A stretch of 64,000 nt of DNA from B10-G9 sp963712165 (GTDB taxonomy: Bacteria; Chloroflexota; Anaerolineae; Anaerolineales; UBA11858): the NCBI GenBank assembly GCA_963712165.1, contig CAVQGY010000001.1, forward strand, positions 124,001 through 188,000. Reading direction: 5' to 3'. Of this stretch, positions 54,716-63,530 are shown one piece after another; position 1 is the first letter of the stretch; the number at the start of each line of letters is the position of its first letter. The position numbers and the translations under genes are program-made. The notes beneath the pieces were generated by a model that saw only the letters and a program-made list of their open reading frames with translations, did no database searches and had not been told where the DNA came from.

Positions 54716-56302
54716 ATGACTGAGAAATCTAACTGGAAATTGAAAGATGTCAAAGTGGATGAAGGGCGATTCCTGGCAGCGGTCATCCTGCTCATGGCAA
54801 TTGTCCTTGGGACAATCGCCAGGTGGAATTTCATCTCTGGGTCAGAATTTCCAATCAATGATGGGGGATTATTTTACTCGTTGATTGCTGATCTAGGCAA
54901 TAATAAATTCAAGTTGACTGAATTCACATCTTATAATGCGGCTGATATACCGAATGCCTATCCTCCGCTGGCATTCTATCTAGTTGGCAGCATTAAAGCT
55001 GTCACTGGGATTCCGGTGATGGCCTTATTGCTTTACCTCCCCTTTGTGATAAGTGTTCTGACCATTCCTGTATTTTATGCGGTTACGAAAATATTCTTCT
55101 CTGAAGATCAAATCAGCAGAGCTATCGCGGTTTATTTATTTGCGACCTTGCCCAGGTCATTTGAATGGTTTGTTATGGGGGGAGGGATAACAAGATCTCT
55201 CGGATTTATTTTTGCCCTGGCAGCTCTGGTATTTTACTGCAATGCCATTAGCAAGAAGAAGATTGGGATCGATTTAGTCCTTGCGGGTATATTTAGCTGC
55301 CTCACAATTCTCTCCCATCCAGTTGCTGGGATATTCCTTGCCTTTAGCATTATTCTAATGACGGTCTATTTATGGCCAGTGAAGCTTATTTATCCTCTGG
55401 CAATTGGAATAGTGGTCATCGCGGGTTCTTCTCCCTGGTGGACTTCAGTGATCAGTCACCATGGGATCAGTCCCTTTATTGGAGCTGCAAATACAGGCCA
55501 TAGGGGCTGGATCGACGCAGGCTATTTACTCACGCTCAATTTTGGTTTTGAGAATCGTTTTTTCCTTCCCGTTGTCAGTTTTTTGGCGATCATGGGTTTA
55601 TTCAGTATTCGGAAAAAAGAGTCTCTGATCCTGGGCGTCCTGGTTGGGATGGGATACTTATTTGTGCCGCGAGGTGGGGTTGATCTCCTGACAATTTATC
55701 TGGCATTACTGGGTACTTTGGGTTTCTCGGTTATCGCACGGATCTGGTCCCAGAAAGATGGCGACCAGGGGGGAAAAATATCAGCGTTTGGTGGACTCAA
55801 TCGAAGCATGAGGGTACTGCTGATCTGCCTGATCGCCTATACTTTTATCGGGGCTTATTCCTATAAATATATTGACGGCAAGGCAGATTTGCATTTGACA
55901 GCGGGTGATCACCAGGCCATGTTATGGGTCAGGGACAATACGAACAAAGAAGCGAGAGTGATGCATTTGCCGCCTGCTAGTAATTACCAGGATTGGTGGA
56001 ATGATTATTTTGGTGAGTGGATGCCCGTTGTAACTGAGAGACATAGTGTCGCCACGGTTCAGGGATATGAATGGCTACCAGATGCATTCAATCAAAGGAT
56101 AGAGCAATATATTGCTTTGCGAAGCTGTACAGGGGTTGGAGCAGAATGTGTTGAAAATTGGGTTTTCACCTATGAAAATGAATTCGACTATCTGCTTCTG
56201 TCCAGGCGACAGCATTCTGAGATCATGATCGCCAATTTCCTTGATTCCCCAGCCTATGATGTGGTTTTTCAGAATGAAGATGTTTTCATTCTAGAGCGGT
56301 GA
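54716..56302 (+). CDS. GT-C glycosyltransferase, STT3/PMT-like (gene 5 of run)
   Basis: 528 residues, multi-pass. The first outer loop FPINDGGLFYSLIADLGNNK with its Asp, then NAYPPLAFYLVGSIKAVTG, follow the GT-C pattern. LPRSFEWFVMGGGITRSLGF is a second conserved loop. The C-terminal part (about 395-528) is an outer domain: GDHQAMLWVRDNTNKEARVM, WMPVVTERHSVATVQGYEWL. The combination resembles 6-pyruvoyl-free STT3-like proteins seen in archaea and some Chloroflexota; the Trp-Trp-Asp motif of true oligosaccharyltransferases is not seen (YQDWWNDYFGEW contains WWN, not WWD). ATG at 54716 has GGA five bases upstream. Confidence 0.82.
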   Translation: MTEKSNWKLKDVKVDEGRFLAAVILLMAIVLGTIARWNFISGSEFPINDGGLFYSLIADLGNNKFKLTEFTSYNAADIPNAYPPLAFYLVGSIKAVTGIPVMALLLYLPFVISVLTIPVFYAVTKIFFSEDQISRAIAVYLFATLPRSFEWFVMGGGITRSLGFIFALAALVFYCNAISKKKIGIDLVLAGIFSCLTILSHPVAGIFLAFSIILMTVYLWPVKLIYPLAIGIVVIAGSSPWWTSVISHHGISPFIGAANTGHRGWIDAGYLLTLNFGFENRFFLPVVSFLAIMGLFSIRKKESLILGVLVGMGYLFVPRGGVDLLTIYLALLGTLGFSVIARIWSQKDGDQGGKISAFGGLNRSMRVLLICLIAYTFIGAYSYKYIDGKADLHLTAGDHQAMLWVRDNTNKEARVMHLPPASNYQDWWNDYFGEWMPVVTERHSVATVQGYEWLPDAFNQRIEQYIALRSCTGVGAECVENWVFTYENEFDYLLLSRRQHSEIMIANFLDSPAYDVVFQNEDVFILER

Positions 56303-56372
56303 GGTAGAAAAGGAAGAGGTGATGGATTGCCAAATCAGATCACATCATCCAGACAAGAGGAGTAAAGACTAA

Positions 56373-57554
56373 GTGAGCGATCCAATTGAAAAGAAACGCG
56401 CAGTATTAAAACTTCCTCTGTATTTCTTGCTGGCTCGTTTGGTTTTGATCCTTTCCCTTCCATTGGAAGGTATCCAATCCTATGGAGATTTCTGGAACTT
56501 TTTCCACCTGGCAGGACTCGGGCGCCCATTTCTGGACATTTGGGTCGAATTTCCTCCCATCTTTCCTTTTCTTTCCCGGGGAGTCTATCTTCTGGTTGGT
56601 GGCCGAGAGCATGCATTTATATATTTAGAAGCTATACTTTTTTCTGTTATCCAGGCGGGTAGCATTTATTTCTTCCAGAGGATAGCAGAACGAATTTGGG
56701 GTGAAGAGAAAGGATCACAGAGGTCTGTAATATACGCGCTTTTGATCGTGGGTTTGTTCTATGGCTGGGCTTATTTTGATTGCCTGGCTATCTTCTTCAT
56801 GCTTCTGGGCTTGTATTTAGTTATCAATTCTCACTGGATAACTTCTGGACTGGTCCTCGGGTTGGGCGGATTGGTTAAGTGGTTCCCGATCTTGATCCTG
56901 CCAGCAATCTGGAAATGGAGTGAAAGGAGGAAAGCCCTCCGGGTAATTATGAGTGCCGTTCTGGTGCTGATCATTATTTGGGGAGGTTTATATTTGCTTT
57001 CGCCAACTTATACCGAGGCATCCCTGGTTTCACAGGGAGCCAAAGGATCCTGGGAAACAGTATGGGCAATCCTTGATAATAACCTTCTGACTGGCAATTT
57101 TAATCCCCTTGTAAATCGGCTCGATCCTTTGACTGCTTCCATCCCCTCTGGAAATCCATCCTTGATTTCTCCCTGGATCACGCTGATCATCTTTGGAGGT
57201 CTTGGTTTATTCCTGATCTGGAAGTCAAGGATTCAAACAGAGTCCCAATTGATCGCTTTTAGTGGCCTGACCCTGATCATCTTCTTCCTTTGGTCGCCAG
57301 GGTACAGCCCGCAATGGGCTATGTATTTAATTCCCCTGGTTTTCTTGAGTTTTAAGGACAGCAGGCATATTTTATTCGGATTGGTGATCTTATTTATCAA
57401 TTTATTGGAATGGCCCATTTTGTTATCCCGGGGTATGTTCCAGTATCTCCCCGCGATTATCCTTCTGCGAACGGTTGTCTATGGCCTAACTGCGGTTATG
57501 TTCGCTGATAAGGTAATTGGTAAACGAGTCCAGCTTAGCGAGAGTAAAACGTGA
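56373..57554 (+). CDS. GT87-like polyprenyl-phosphate-dependent mannosyltransferase (gene 6 of run)
   Basis: 393 residues with about ten helices and almost no outer domain. GDFWNFFHLAGLGRPFLDIW and the VEFPPIFPFLSRGVYLLVGG loop correspond to the first outer loop of GT87/DUF2029 enzymes; LGLGGLVKWFPILILPAI is a conserved helix with Lys typical of this family; SPGYSPQWAMYLIPLV is the third block. The start is a GTG at 56373 with AGGAG further upstream. Its last codons overlap the start of the next gene (GTGA), so the two are translationally coupled. Confidence 0.85.
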   Translation: MSDPIEKKRAVLKLPLYFLLARLVLILSLPLEGIQSYGDFWNFFHLAGLGRPFLDIWVEFPPIFPFLSRGVYLLVGGREHAFIYLEAILFSVIQAGSIYFFQRIAERIWGEEKGSQRSVIYALLIVGLFYGWAYFDCLAIFFMLLGLYLVINSHWITSGLVLGLGGLVKWFPILILPAIWKWSERRKALRVIMSAVLVLIIIWGGLYLLSPTYTEASLVSQGAKGSWETVWAILDNNLLTGNFNPLVNRLDPLTASIPSGNPSLISPWITLIIFGGLGLFLIWKSRIQTESQLIAFSGLTLIIFFLWSPGYSPQWAMYLIPLVFLSFKDSRHILFGLVILFINLLEWPILLSRGMFQYLPAIILLRTVVYGLTAVMFADKVIGKRVQLSESKT

Positions 57555-59152
57555 CATCAATCTCTAGCTCCAGGCGCAAAGTAATAGCAAATTTGGGACT
57601 GTTCTCAATCAGTCTTGTACCTCTTATTCTATATTTGTTTATCATCTCTCAGCGCATCCATTTACCTTTTGATCTGGAATGGGGTGAAGGATCCGGTATC
57701 AATCAGATCTACCATATACTTTCTGGTGACCAGCTTTATGCTGCGCCAACTCTTACATTCGCGCCATTGGTTTATACCCCTTTTTACTACTGGTTAGGGG
57801 CACTGGTGTCACGCATCGGATTGCCCATTGCCCTGGCAGGGCGCTTGGTTTCTGTTCTGGCTTCATTTGGATCTGCAGGAATTACAGCTTGGCTGGTTAT
57901 CAAAGAAACGGGCAACCGTATGGCGGGCTGGCTTGCTAGTATGCTTTTCCTGGCTTGTTTTGCGATCAGTGATGGGTTTTATGACCTGGTACGGGTTGAT
58001 TCGCTGTATGTTTTTGTACTACTGGCAGCTTTTCTGGTTCTTAGAACGCGCTCCAATCCTTTTATTATGGTCAGCTCTGGGCTGATTATATTAATTGGGA
58101 TATATATCAAGCAATCCTCTTTGATCGTATTTACCCCTATCTTGATCTACCTCCTGGTAAAAGACTGGAAAACAGCCTGGCCGCTGATCCTGACTGTCCT
58201 GCTGGGCCTTGTCGTTCCTTTTTATTGGATCAATGCCCGCACGGGAGGTTGGTTCAGCTATTATGTGCTTCGTCTTCCCCAGGAACATGGTTTTTCATTG
58301 ATCTCCGCCGTGGATTTTTGGATCGGCGATCTGCTGAGTCCCTTAGGGATCGCAGTGGGATTTGGTCTGGTTTATCTTGGCAAGATATGGTTTGGTCCAT
58401 CCGACCTTGGAACAGTGGGCGATCCTGATAGCGCAGTTTCACATCTGGAAGTCGAAAGAAAAAAAGGAGTATTATTTTTCGCCCTATTTGCATTGGGTGC
58501 CATCGGAGCTGGATGGATTACCAGGTCTTCCAACGGCGGAGGTGCGAATAATGCGATGTCAGCTTATGCTGCAATTTCCATCTTGTTTGGCCTGGGATTC
58601 AATCAAGCAGGGGTCCTGATCTCCAACCGGGAAAAAACCCGGGATGTCAATCTGATCTTGCTATCCTCTCTTGCCGCAATTCAATTGATTGGATTGATCT
58701 ATAATCCATTCAATTTTATTCCTGCAGCCGCGGAAGTGAAAGCCAATCAGCTGCTGTTGGACTATTTTTCTGATGTGGATGGATTGATATGGGCGCCTTA
58801 TAGAAGCCATTTGCCCCGTCTGATAAACGAACCGCCCTCTATCCATGCAGTTAACTTATTCGAAATGACAGGGTATTTCAAGGGTGAAGTATTGCCTGAG
58901 GGTTTGGAATTGGTTCGTCAGATCAGGGAGAATGTATGCAATCAGACCTATGGTGTGATCATGCTGGATCAGCCAATCCCCTGGATTGAAGAACAAATAA
59001 CCCAGGCTTATGAACCGGACGATAGTTTCCCGGGTTTAGAGGGTGCGAGAAGGAGCCAGCTGCTGGAATGGCAGAACGGATTTGGGTCATTATTTATCCC
59101 ACGGCAAGAATACGATCCTAGCCGCTGCTTGGGTCAGATCTCTGAAGAATAG
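57551..59152 (+). CDS. GT-C glycosyltransferase, PMT-like (gene 7 of run)
   Basis: 533 residues. The first outer loop LEWGEGSGINQIYHILSGDQ carries acidic residues in the place of the catalytic Asp/Glu of GT39 enzymes; PLVYTPFYYWLGALVSRIG follows. FYDLVRVDSLYVFVLLAAFL holds the second acidic pair, and GIYIKQSSLIVFTPILIYL is the helix with a conserved Lys. The C-terminal outer domain is about 130 residues long. The start is a GTG overlapping the previous stop. The family is close to conserved hypothetical membrane proteins of Chloroflexota; donor and acceptor unknown. Confidence 0.84.
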   Translation: MTSISSSRRKVIANLGLFSISLVPLILYLFIISQRIHLPFDLEWGEGSGINQIYHILSGDQLYAAPTLTFAPLVYTPFYYWLGALVSRIGLPIALAGRLVSVLASFGSAGITAWLVIKETGNRMAGWLASMLFLACFAISDGFYDLVRVDSLYVFVLLAAFLVLRTRSNPFIMVSSGLIILIGIYIKQSSLIVFTPILIYLLVKDWKTAWPLILTVLLGLVVPFYWINARTGGWFSYYVLRLPQEHGFSLISAVDFWIGDLLSPLGIAVGFGLVYLGKIWFGPSDLGTVGDPDSAVSHLEVERKKGVLFFALFALGAIGAGWITRSSNGGGANNAMSAYAAISILFGLGFNQAGVLISNREKTRDVNLILLSSLAAIQLIGLIYNPFNFIPAAAEVKANQLLLDYFSDVDGLIWAPYRSHLPRLINEPPSIHAVNLFEMTGYFKGEVLPEGLELVRQIRENVCNQTYGVIMLDQPIPWIEEQITQAYEPDDSFPGLEGARRSQLLEWQNGFGSLFIPRQEYDPSRCLGQISEE

Positions 59153-59172
59153 AATGCTAATGGGGCTTGAGC

Positions 59173-60411
59173 GTGCTTAGAAAAAACAGAATGCTATCCA
59201 TCGTATTTGTGATCCTGATTGCAGTCATCGTGATTGCAGGATTAACCTGGGTAAATACACAATTTTCTAAGAATAACCCTGGAGGCAATGATTTCCTTGC
59301 CCATTATGTTGGTACCAGGTCTCTTATTCTTGAGGGGAAAAGTCCCTATAGTGATGAGGTCGCCCTAGAAATTCAGCAGCGAGTATTTGGTAGACCTGCG
59401 GAGCCTGGAGAAATAGAGCATAGGGTTGTTTACCCTCTTTATTCCATTCTATTTTTTGCTCCATTTGCGCTCATCAAGGATTATGCGATTGCGCGGGTCG
59501 CCTGGATGACCATGATGGAGATCACACTTCTTATCACCGGCTATCTTGCTCTGCAAATGACTAATTGGAAACCTAAGATCTTAGTTTTGGCTTTGTTATC
59601 CCAATTCAGTGTGCTTTGGTATCACGGCTTTCGGGCTGTGATCAACGGTAACGCAGTGATCGTTGTTGCCTTCTTTATCGCAGCGACACTATATGCCCTA
59701 TATAATCATAATTACCAAGTTGCAGGGATATTTCTTGCTCTTTCCACAATTAAACCTAATCTGGTGATATTGTTCATTTTCTTTGTGTTGATCTGGTGTC
59801 TTTATCAAAAGAAAATCCAAGTGGTGATCTGGTTTTTGGGAAGCATGCTTGTATTGACACTCGGTGCAATGATTATTATTCCCGATTGGATTAACCAAAA
59901 TTTGCAGGAAATTCTCAGATATCCTGGCTATAACCCCCCTGGATCTGTTGGCGAAGTGATTGCTTTGTGGTTGCCTGGGTTTGAATGGGTGATCAGGTGG
60001 GGCATAGGTATTGGATTGAGTACGATATTAGGAGTTGAAATCTGGGCGGCCAAGAAAGGAAGTTATGAACGATTCCTGTGGACAGCCTGCCTGACCTTGA
60101 CTATCTCTCAATGGATTGGAATTGCTACAGACCCCGGAAATTTTGTGATCTTATTTATACCCCTTATACTTGTCCTGTCCCGCCTGGAAGAACGCTGGAA
60201 ACGCCAGGCTGCTGTGCTCATCCCTGTCATTCTTGGTGTCCTGTTTTTTGGATTATGGGGATTATTTCTCCTGACCCTGAGTTTTGATTATCAACCTATG
60301 CAAAGTTCACTCATGTTCTTTCCTATACCCGGATTTCTAATGATTGGACTGTATTGGATAAAATGGTGGGTGATTGGAGGAGCTTCGCCTGCCAGGATGG
60401 AAGAATTATGA
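59173..60411 (+). CDS. GT87 (DUF2029) family glycosyltransferase (gene 8 of run)
   Basis: 412 residues. The block NDFLAHYVGTRSLILEGKSP, followed by YSDEVALEIQQRVFG, is the DUF2029 signature with the catalytic-type Asp (normally D.. ya...l..G..pY). VYPLYSILFFAPFALI and ALSTIKPNLVILFIFFVLIW (the family's Lys-Pro helix) agree. Related enzymes are polyprenyl-phosphate-mannose-dependent alpha-mannosyltransferases of actinobacterial lipomannan synthesis; the sugar here is unproven. GTG at 59173 has GGGG seven bases upstream; a TTG at 59167 is the alternative. Its stop overlaps the next ATG (ATGA). Confidence 0.87.
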   Translation: MLRKNRMLSIVFVILIAVIVIAGLTWVNTQFSKNNPGGNDFLAHYVGTRSLILEGKSPYSDEVALEIQQRVFGRPAEPGEIEHRVVYPLYSILFFAPFALIKDYAIARVAWMTMMEITLLITGYLALQMTNWKPKILVLALLSQFSVLWYHGFRAVINGNAVIVVAFFIAATLYALYNHNYQVAGIFLALSTIKPNLVILFIFFVLIWCLYQKKIQVVIWFLGSMLVLTLGAMIIIPDWINQNLQEILRYPGYNPPGSVGEVIALWLPGFEWVIRWGIGIGLSTILGVEIWAAKKGSYERFLWTACLTLTISQWIGIATDPGNFVILFIPLILVLSRLEERWKRQAAVLIPVILGVLFFGLWGLFLLTLSFDYQPMQSSLMFFPIPGFLMIGLYWIKWWVIGGASPARMEEL

Positions 60412-61946
60412 CCTGGAAGCATTACCTCGGAATTACTATCGTCTTTTTGATTATTTTGGCTGGCTTGGCCAGTTTTCAATCTGCGCCGGGGTATATGGAT
60501 GCGGAATATTATTATAGTATGGGATTGCGTATAGCAACTGAAAGCGGCATGTCTGAGCCATTTATTTGGAATTATCTTTCGGGAGTAAAAACGATTCCGC
60601 ATCCTGGATTTTCATATTGGATGCCTTTGCCTGCATTATTGTCCGCCCTGGGTATCTGGATCAGCGGCTTGAGGACGTTCACGGGAGCCAGGCTGGTCCA
60701 TATTCTGCTCGCTTCCCTGGTGCCGGCTTTGGTTATGAAAGTGACCTGGGAGGAGACAAGAAACTCATCCGCTGGGATTCTGGCTGGTTTGCTTGCTTTA
60801 TTCCCTGTTTTCTATAACATATTTCTGGGCACTACAGATTCTTTTGCGGTCGTTATGCTGCTAGGTGGGCTCTTCTTTTTACTTACTAAGGCAGAGGATA
60901 GACCTGGCAGATTTATTTTACTGGGCATTATTGCCGGATTAATGCACCTCAGCAGGGCTGATGGATTGCTCTGGGTCATTGTTGGCCTGTTCTTTGCTAT
61001 AAGTAGGCCAGAGAAGAGTTTTCCCTCCATCCTGGGCGTAATAGGGGGTTATTTGTTGATCATGGGCCCCTGGTATGCGAGGAACTGGTTAATCATTGGT
61101 CGCTTAATGCCGTCTGGTTTAACCGGGGCATTCTGGTTTAAAGAGTATGATGATCTATTCCTTTACTCTTCTGCCGGGCTGAGTTATGACTCTTGGATCT
61201 CCCAAGGCATCTCAACGATATTAAAGACTTCTCTGGAAGCCGGATTCGCTAACCTGAAGACAGCGGTGCTCGTTCAAGGTCAGATAATCTTAGCGCCATT
61301 TGTTCTGATTGGCGCCTGGAAGCATCGTCGTACCCCGGGTGTGCAGGCTGTTTTACTGGGATGGTTTTGTGTATTCATCATAATGAGTATGCTCTTCCCC
61401 TTTGCAGGGATGCGTGGTGGATATCTTCATTCCAGTTCTGCATTTCAAGCCATGATCTGGTGTTTCTCAGCCAGCGGATTTTACGTTGTTATTGACTGGG
61501 GAGTTGATGTTAGGGATTGGTCCAGGTCCAAAGCTGGCAAGGTCTTCGGAAGTGTACTGGTATCAATGGTTGCCGTAGCTGCCATATTCGTCTATCACAA
61601 CCGAGTAGTTGGGGGAGATCTCAAAAGCCCCATCTGGAACGAGAGTTATCTTGCGGCAGAGGATATCGTTGTGAATTTGGATGTTTATGGGTTTAATGAT
61701 GAGTTGGTTATGATCAATAATCCACCAGGATTCTATGCTGCTACTGGGCTGTCTTCCGTTGTTATACCCAGCAGCGGAATAGATGATGTGCTGCGTGCGG
61801 GTAAGGAATATGGGGTGAGGTACCTAGTACTGGAAATGAATCACCCTCGAGAACTAAATGATCTATACCAGAACCCGGAAACGGAATACCGTTTAGAGTA
61901 TCTGGGCACTCATCATGATGTTATTATTTTCCGTTTTCCCGAATAG
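60408..61946 (+). CDS. GT-C glycosyltransferase, PMT/ArnT-like (gene 9 of run)
   Basis: 512 residues. The first outer loop has APGYMDAEYYYSMGLRIATE, with the Asp-Ala-Glu-Tyr-Tyr form of the catalytic site, then PHPGFSYWMPLPALLSALGI. NIFLGTTDSFAVVMLLGGLF and GLMHLSRADGLLWVIVGLFF are the next blocks, the latter the conserved R-x-D/E-G helix. The MGPWYARNWLIIGRLMPSG loop is typical of this group. The C-terminal outer domain is about 120 residues. ATG at 60408 overlaps the previous stop and has GGAAG upstream; a longer frame to 60354 lies inside gene 8 and is rejected. Confidence 0.86.
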   Translation: MTWKHYLGITIVFLIILAGLASFQSAPGYMDAEYYYSMGLRIATESGMSEPFIWNYLSGVKTIPHPGFSYWMPLPALLSALGIWISGLRTFTGARLVHILLASLVPALVMKVTWEETRNSSAGILAGLLALFPVFYNIFLGTTDSFAVVMLLGGLFFLLTKAEDRPGRFILLGIIAGLMHLSRADGLLWVIVGLFFAISRPEKSFPSILGVIGGYLLIMGPWYARNWLIIGRLMPSGLTGAFWFKEYDDLFLYSSAGLSYDSWISQGISTILKTSLEAGFANLKTAVLVQGQIILAPFVLIGAWKHRRTPGVQAVLLGWFCVFIIMSMLFPFAGMRGGYLHSSSAFQAMIWCFSASGFYVVIDWGVDVRDWSRSKAGKVFGSVLVSMVAVAAIFVYHNRVVGGDLKSPIWNESYLAAEDIVVNLDVYGFNDELVMINNPPGFYAATGLSSVVIPSSGIDDVLRAGKEYGVRYLVLEMNHPRELNDLYQNPETEYRLEYLGTHHDVIIFRFPE

Positions 61947-61952
61947 GAGATC

Positions 61953-63422
61953 ATGACTGGCAAAAAGAATAGCTATAAAGAGTACGGGATATTGGGCTTG
62001 TTCAGCCTGCTAGCCTGTGGATTGTATCTGATCTTCAGTTTACGTACAGCAGGACTTGGATTTCCCCTGGATGATGCCTGGATTCATCAGGCATTCGCTC
62101 GGAATTTTGCCCAAACATTCACCTGGAGCTTCCAACGTGGGCTGCCTTCGGGCGGGTCAACCGGACCACTATGGGGGTTTACCCTCGCTTCAGTTCACCT
62201 CGCTGGGATTCCAGAAGTTCTGGGAACCCATTTAGTTGGTTTTCTATTGCTTTGGGGATGTTCTATTTCCGCTTTTGAGATTGTTCGGCTTATTTTTCCT
62301 GCATCAAGAGTGGTGCCCTTGTTGATAGGGGCCGCTATATCCCTTGAATGGCATTTAGTTTGGTCAGCGCTTTCTGGAATGGAAACATTATTACTGGTTT
62401 TGATCTCACTCCATATTTTTAGGTGGATGTTGCAAAAAAGAGAGGATTGGTGGGTGCCGGGAGTGCTGACTGGTTTATCTCTCTGGATAAGGCCAGATGG
62501 ACTAACGTTAATGGGGCCCTTGCTGCTAAGTATGTTTTTCAGGAAAGGTGCCGCGATCAATAGAATTAGGACTGCAGCGATTTATTTTGGATGCATTGCC
62601 CTTGTGTCCGCCCCGTATTTTTTGTTCAATCATTATGTGGCTGGTGATCTTTGGCCGAATACCTTTTATGCAAAACAAGCTGAATATGCCATTCTCCGGG
62701 AGACTGGATTACTTGCACGATTCTTGAACCTTTCGAAACAAACCATTACGGGAATTGGGGCAATGCTCTTGCCGGGCCTAATGCTGGAGGCATATACGAT
62801 ATTCAAAGAAAGGAATTGGGAGAGGGCCGGGATCTTGATTTGGACAGTGGGGTATGTGATAGTTTACGCAGTAAGACTCCCGGTCATCTATCAGCATGGA
62901 CGTTATATCATGCCAGCTATACCCCCATTTATATTGATCGGATCAGTAGGTATGGCCAGGTGGCTTGATTTCAGCTCAACGATAAAAGGGAAGAGGCTAG
63001 CCAGCCTTGCCTGGGGTGGATCTTCGGCTGCTATTCTGGGTGTTTTCCTGTTTCTGGGAGCGCAAGCGTATGCCCTGGATGTGGGTGTGATCGAATCTGA
63101 AATGGTCCAGGTCGCTCGCTGGGTGAATGAAAACACACCGTCGACAGCGGTGATAGGAGCCCATGACATAGGCGCTTTAGGATATTTTGGCGAGAGACAG
63201 ATCATCGATTTGGCAGGCTTGATCACACCTGACGTAATCCCCTTTATTCGTGATCAAGAGTTGCTGGCTGATTACCTGTACCAGAATGAGGCTGATTATT
63301 TGGTAACATTCCCGAGCTGGTATCCGGAACTGATCCAGGGATTGCCCCTTCTCTACCAGGGAAGTGGTGAGTATACAGATCAGTTCGGGATGGATCGGAT
63401 GTCAGTCTTTATTTGGAAGTAG
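61953..63422 (+). CDS. GT-C glycosyltransferase (gene 10 of run)
   Basis: 489 residues. The first outer loop FPLDDAWIHQAFARNFAQTF carries the Asp-Asp catalytic-type pair, and LPSGGSTGPLWGFTLASVHL is the following conserved stretch. VWSALSGMETLLLVLISLHI and LTGLSLWIRPDGLTLMGPLL are family helices, the latter with the Arg-Pro-Asp/Glu-Gly motif. YAVRLPVIYQHGRYIMPAIP is a late block. The short C-terminal outer domain contains IGAHDIGALGYFGERQIIDL. ATG at 61953 has AGGAGATC and follows the previous stop by six bases. It is the last gene of the run. Confidence 0.87.
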   Translation: MTGKKNSYKEYGILGLFSLLACGLYLIFSLRTAGLGFPLDDAWIHQAFARNFAQTFTWSFQRGLPSGGSTGPLWGFTLASVHLAGIPEVLGTHLVGFLLLWGCSISAFEIVRLIFPASRVVPLLIGAAISLEWHLVWSALSGMETLLLVLISLHIFRWMLQKREDWWVPGVLTGLSLWIRPDGLTLMGPLLLSMFFRKGAAINRIRTAAIYFGCIALVSAPYFLFNHYVAGDLWPNTFYAKQAEYAILRETGLLARFLNLSKQTITGIGAMLLPGLMLEAYTIFKERNWERAGILIWTVGYVIVYAVRLPVIYQHGRYIMPAIPPFILIGSVGMARWLDFSSTIKGKRLASLAWGGSSAAILGVFLFLGAQAYALDVGVIESEMVQVARWVNENTPSTAVIGAHDIGALGYFGERQIIDLAGLITPDVIPFIRDQELLADYLYQNEADYLVTFPSWYPELIQGLPLLYQGSGEYTDQFGMDRMSVFIWK

Positions 63423-63463
63423 TCCATCTAGCGGTATCAGGTGACGCCTTACAAAGACATAAA

Positions 63464-63492
63464 TTGCTTCGTGGGTGCTCCTATGCTATACT
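63464..63492 (+). promoter_or_regulatory. Sigma-70-type promoter of the histidine kinase gene
   Basis: TTGCTT (63464-63469) and TATACT (63487-63492) have a 17-base spacer, 39 bases before the kinase start. Confidence 0.65.
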
Positions 63493-63530
63493 CTCATGAT
63501 AGATAGGCATTTCAAGGCAGGAGACAACAA

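Noticed and set aside
54716..56302. True oligosaccharyltransferase STT3/PglB
   Set aside because: The WWD motif is absent; WWN in the C-terminal part is not enough, so only a GT-C relationship is claimed.
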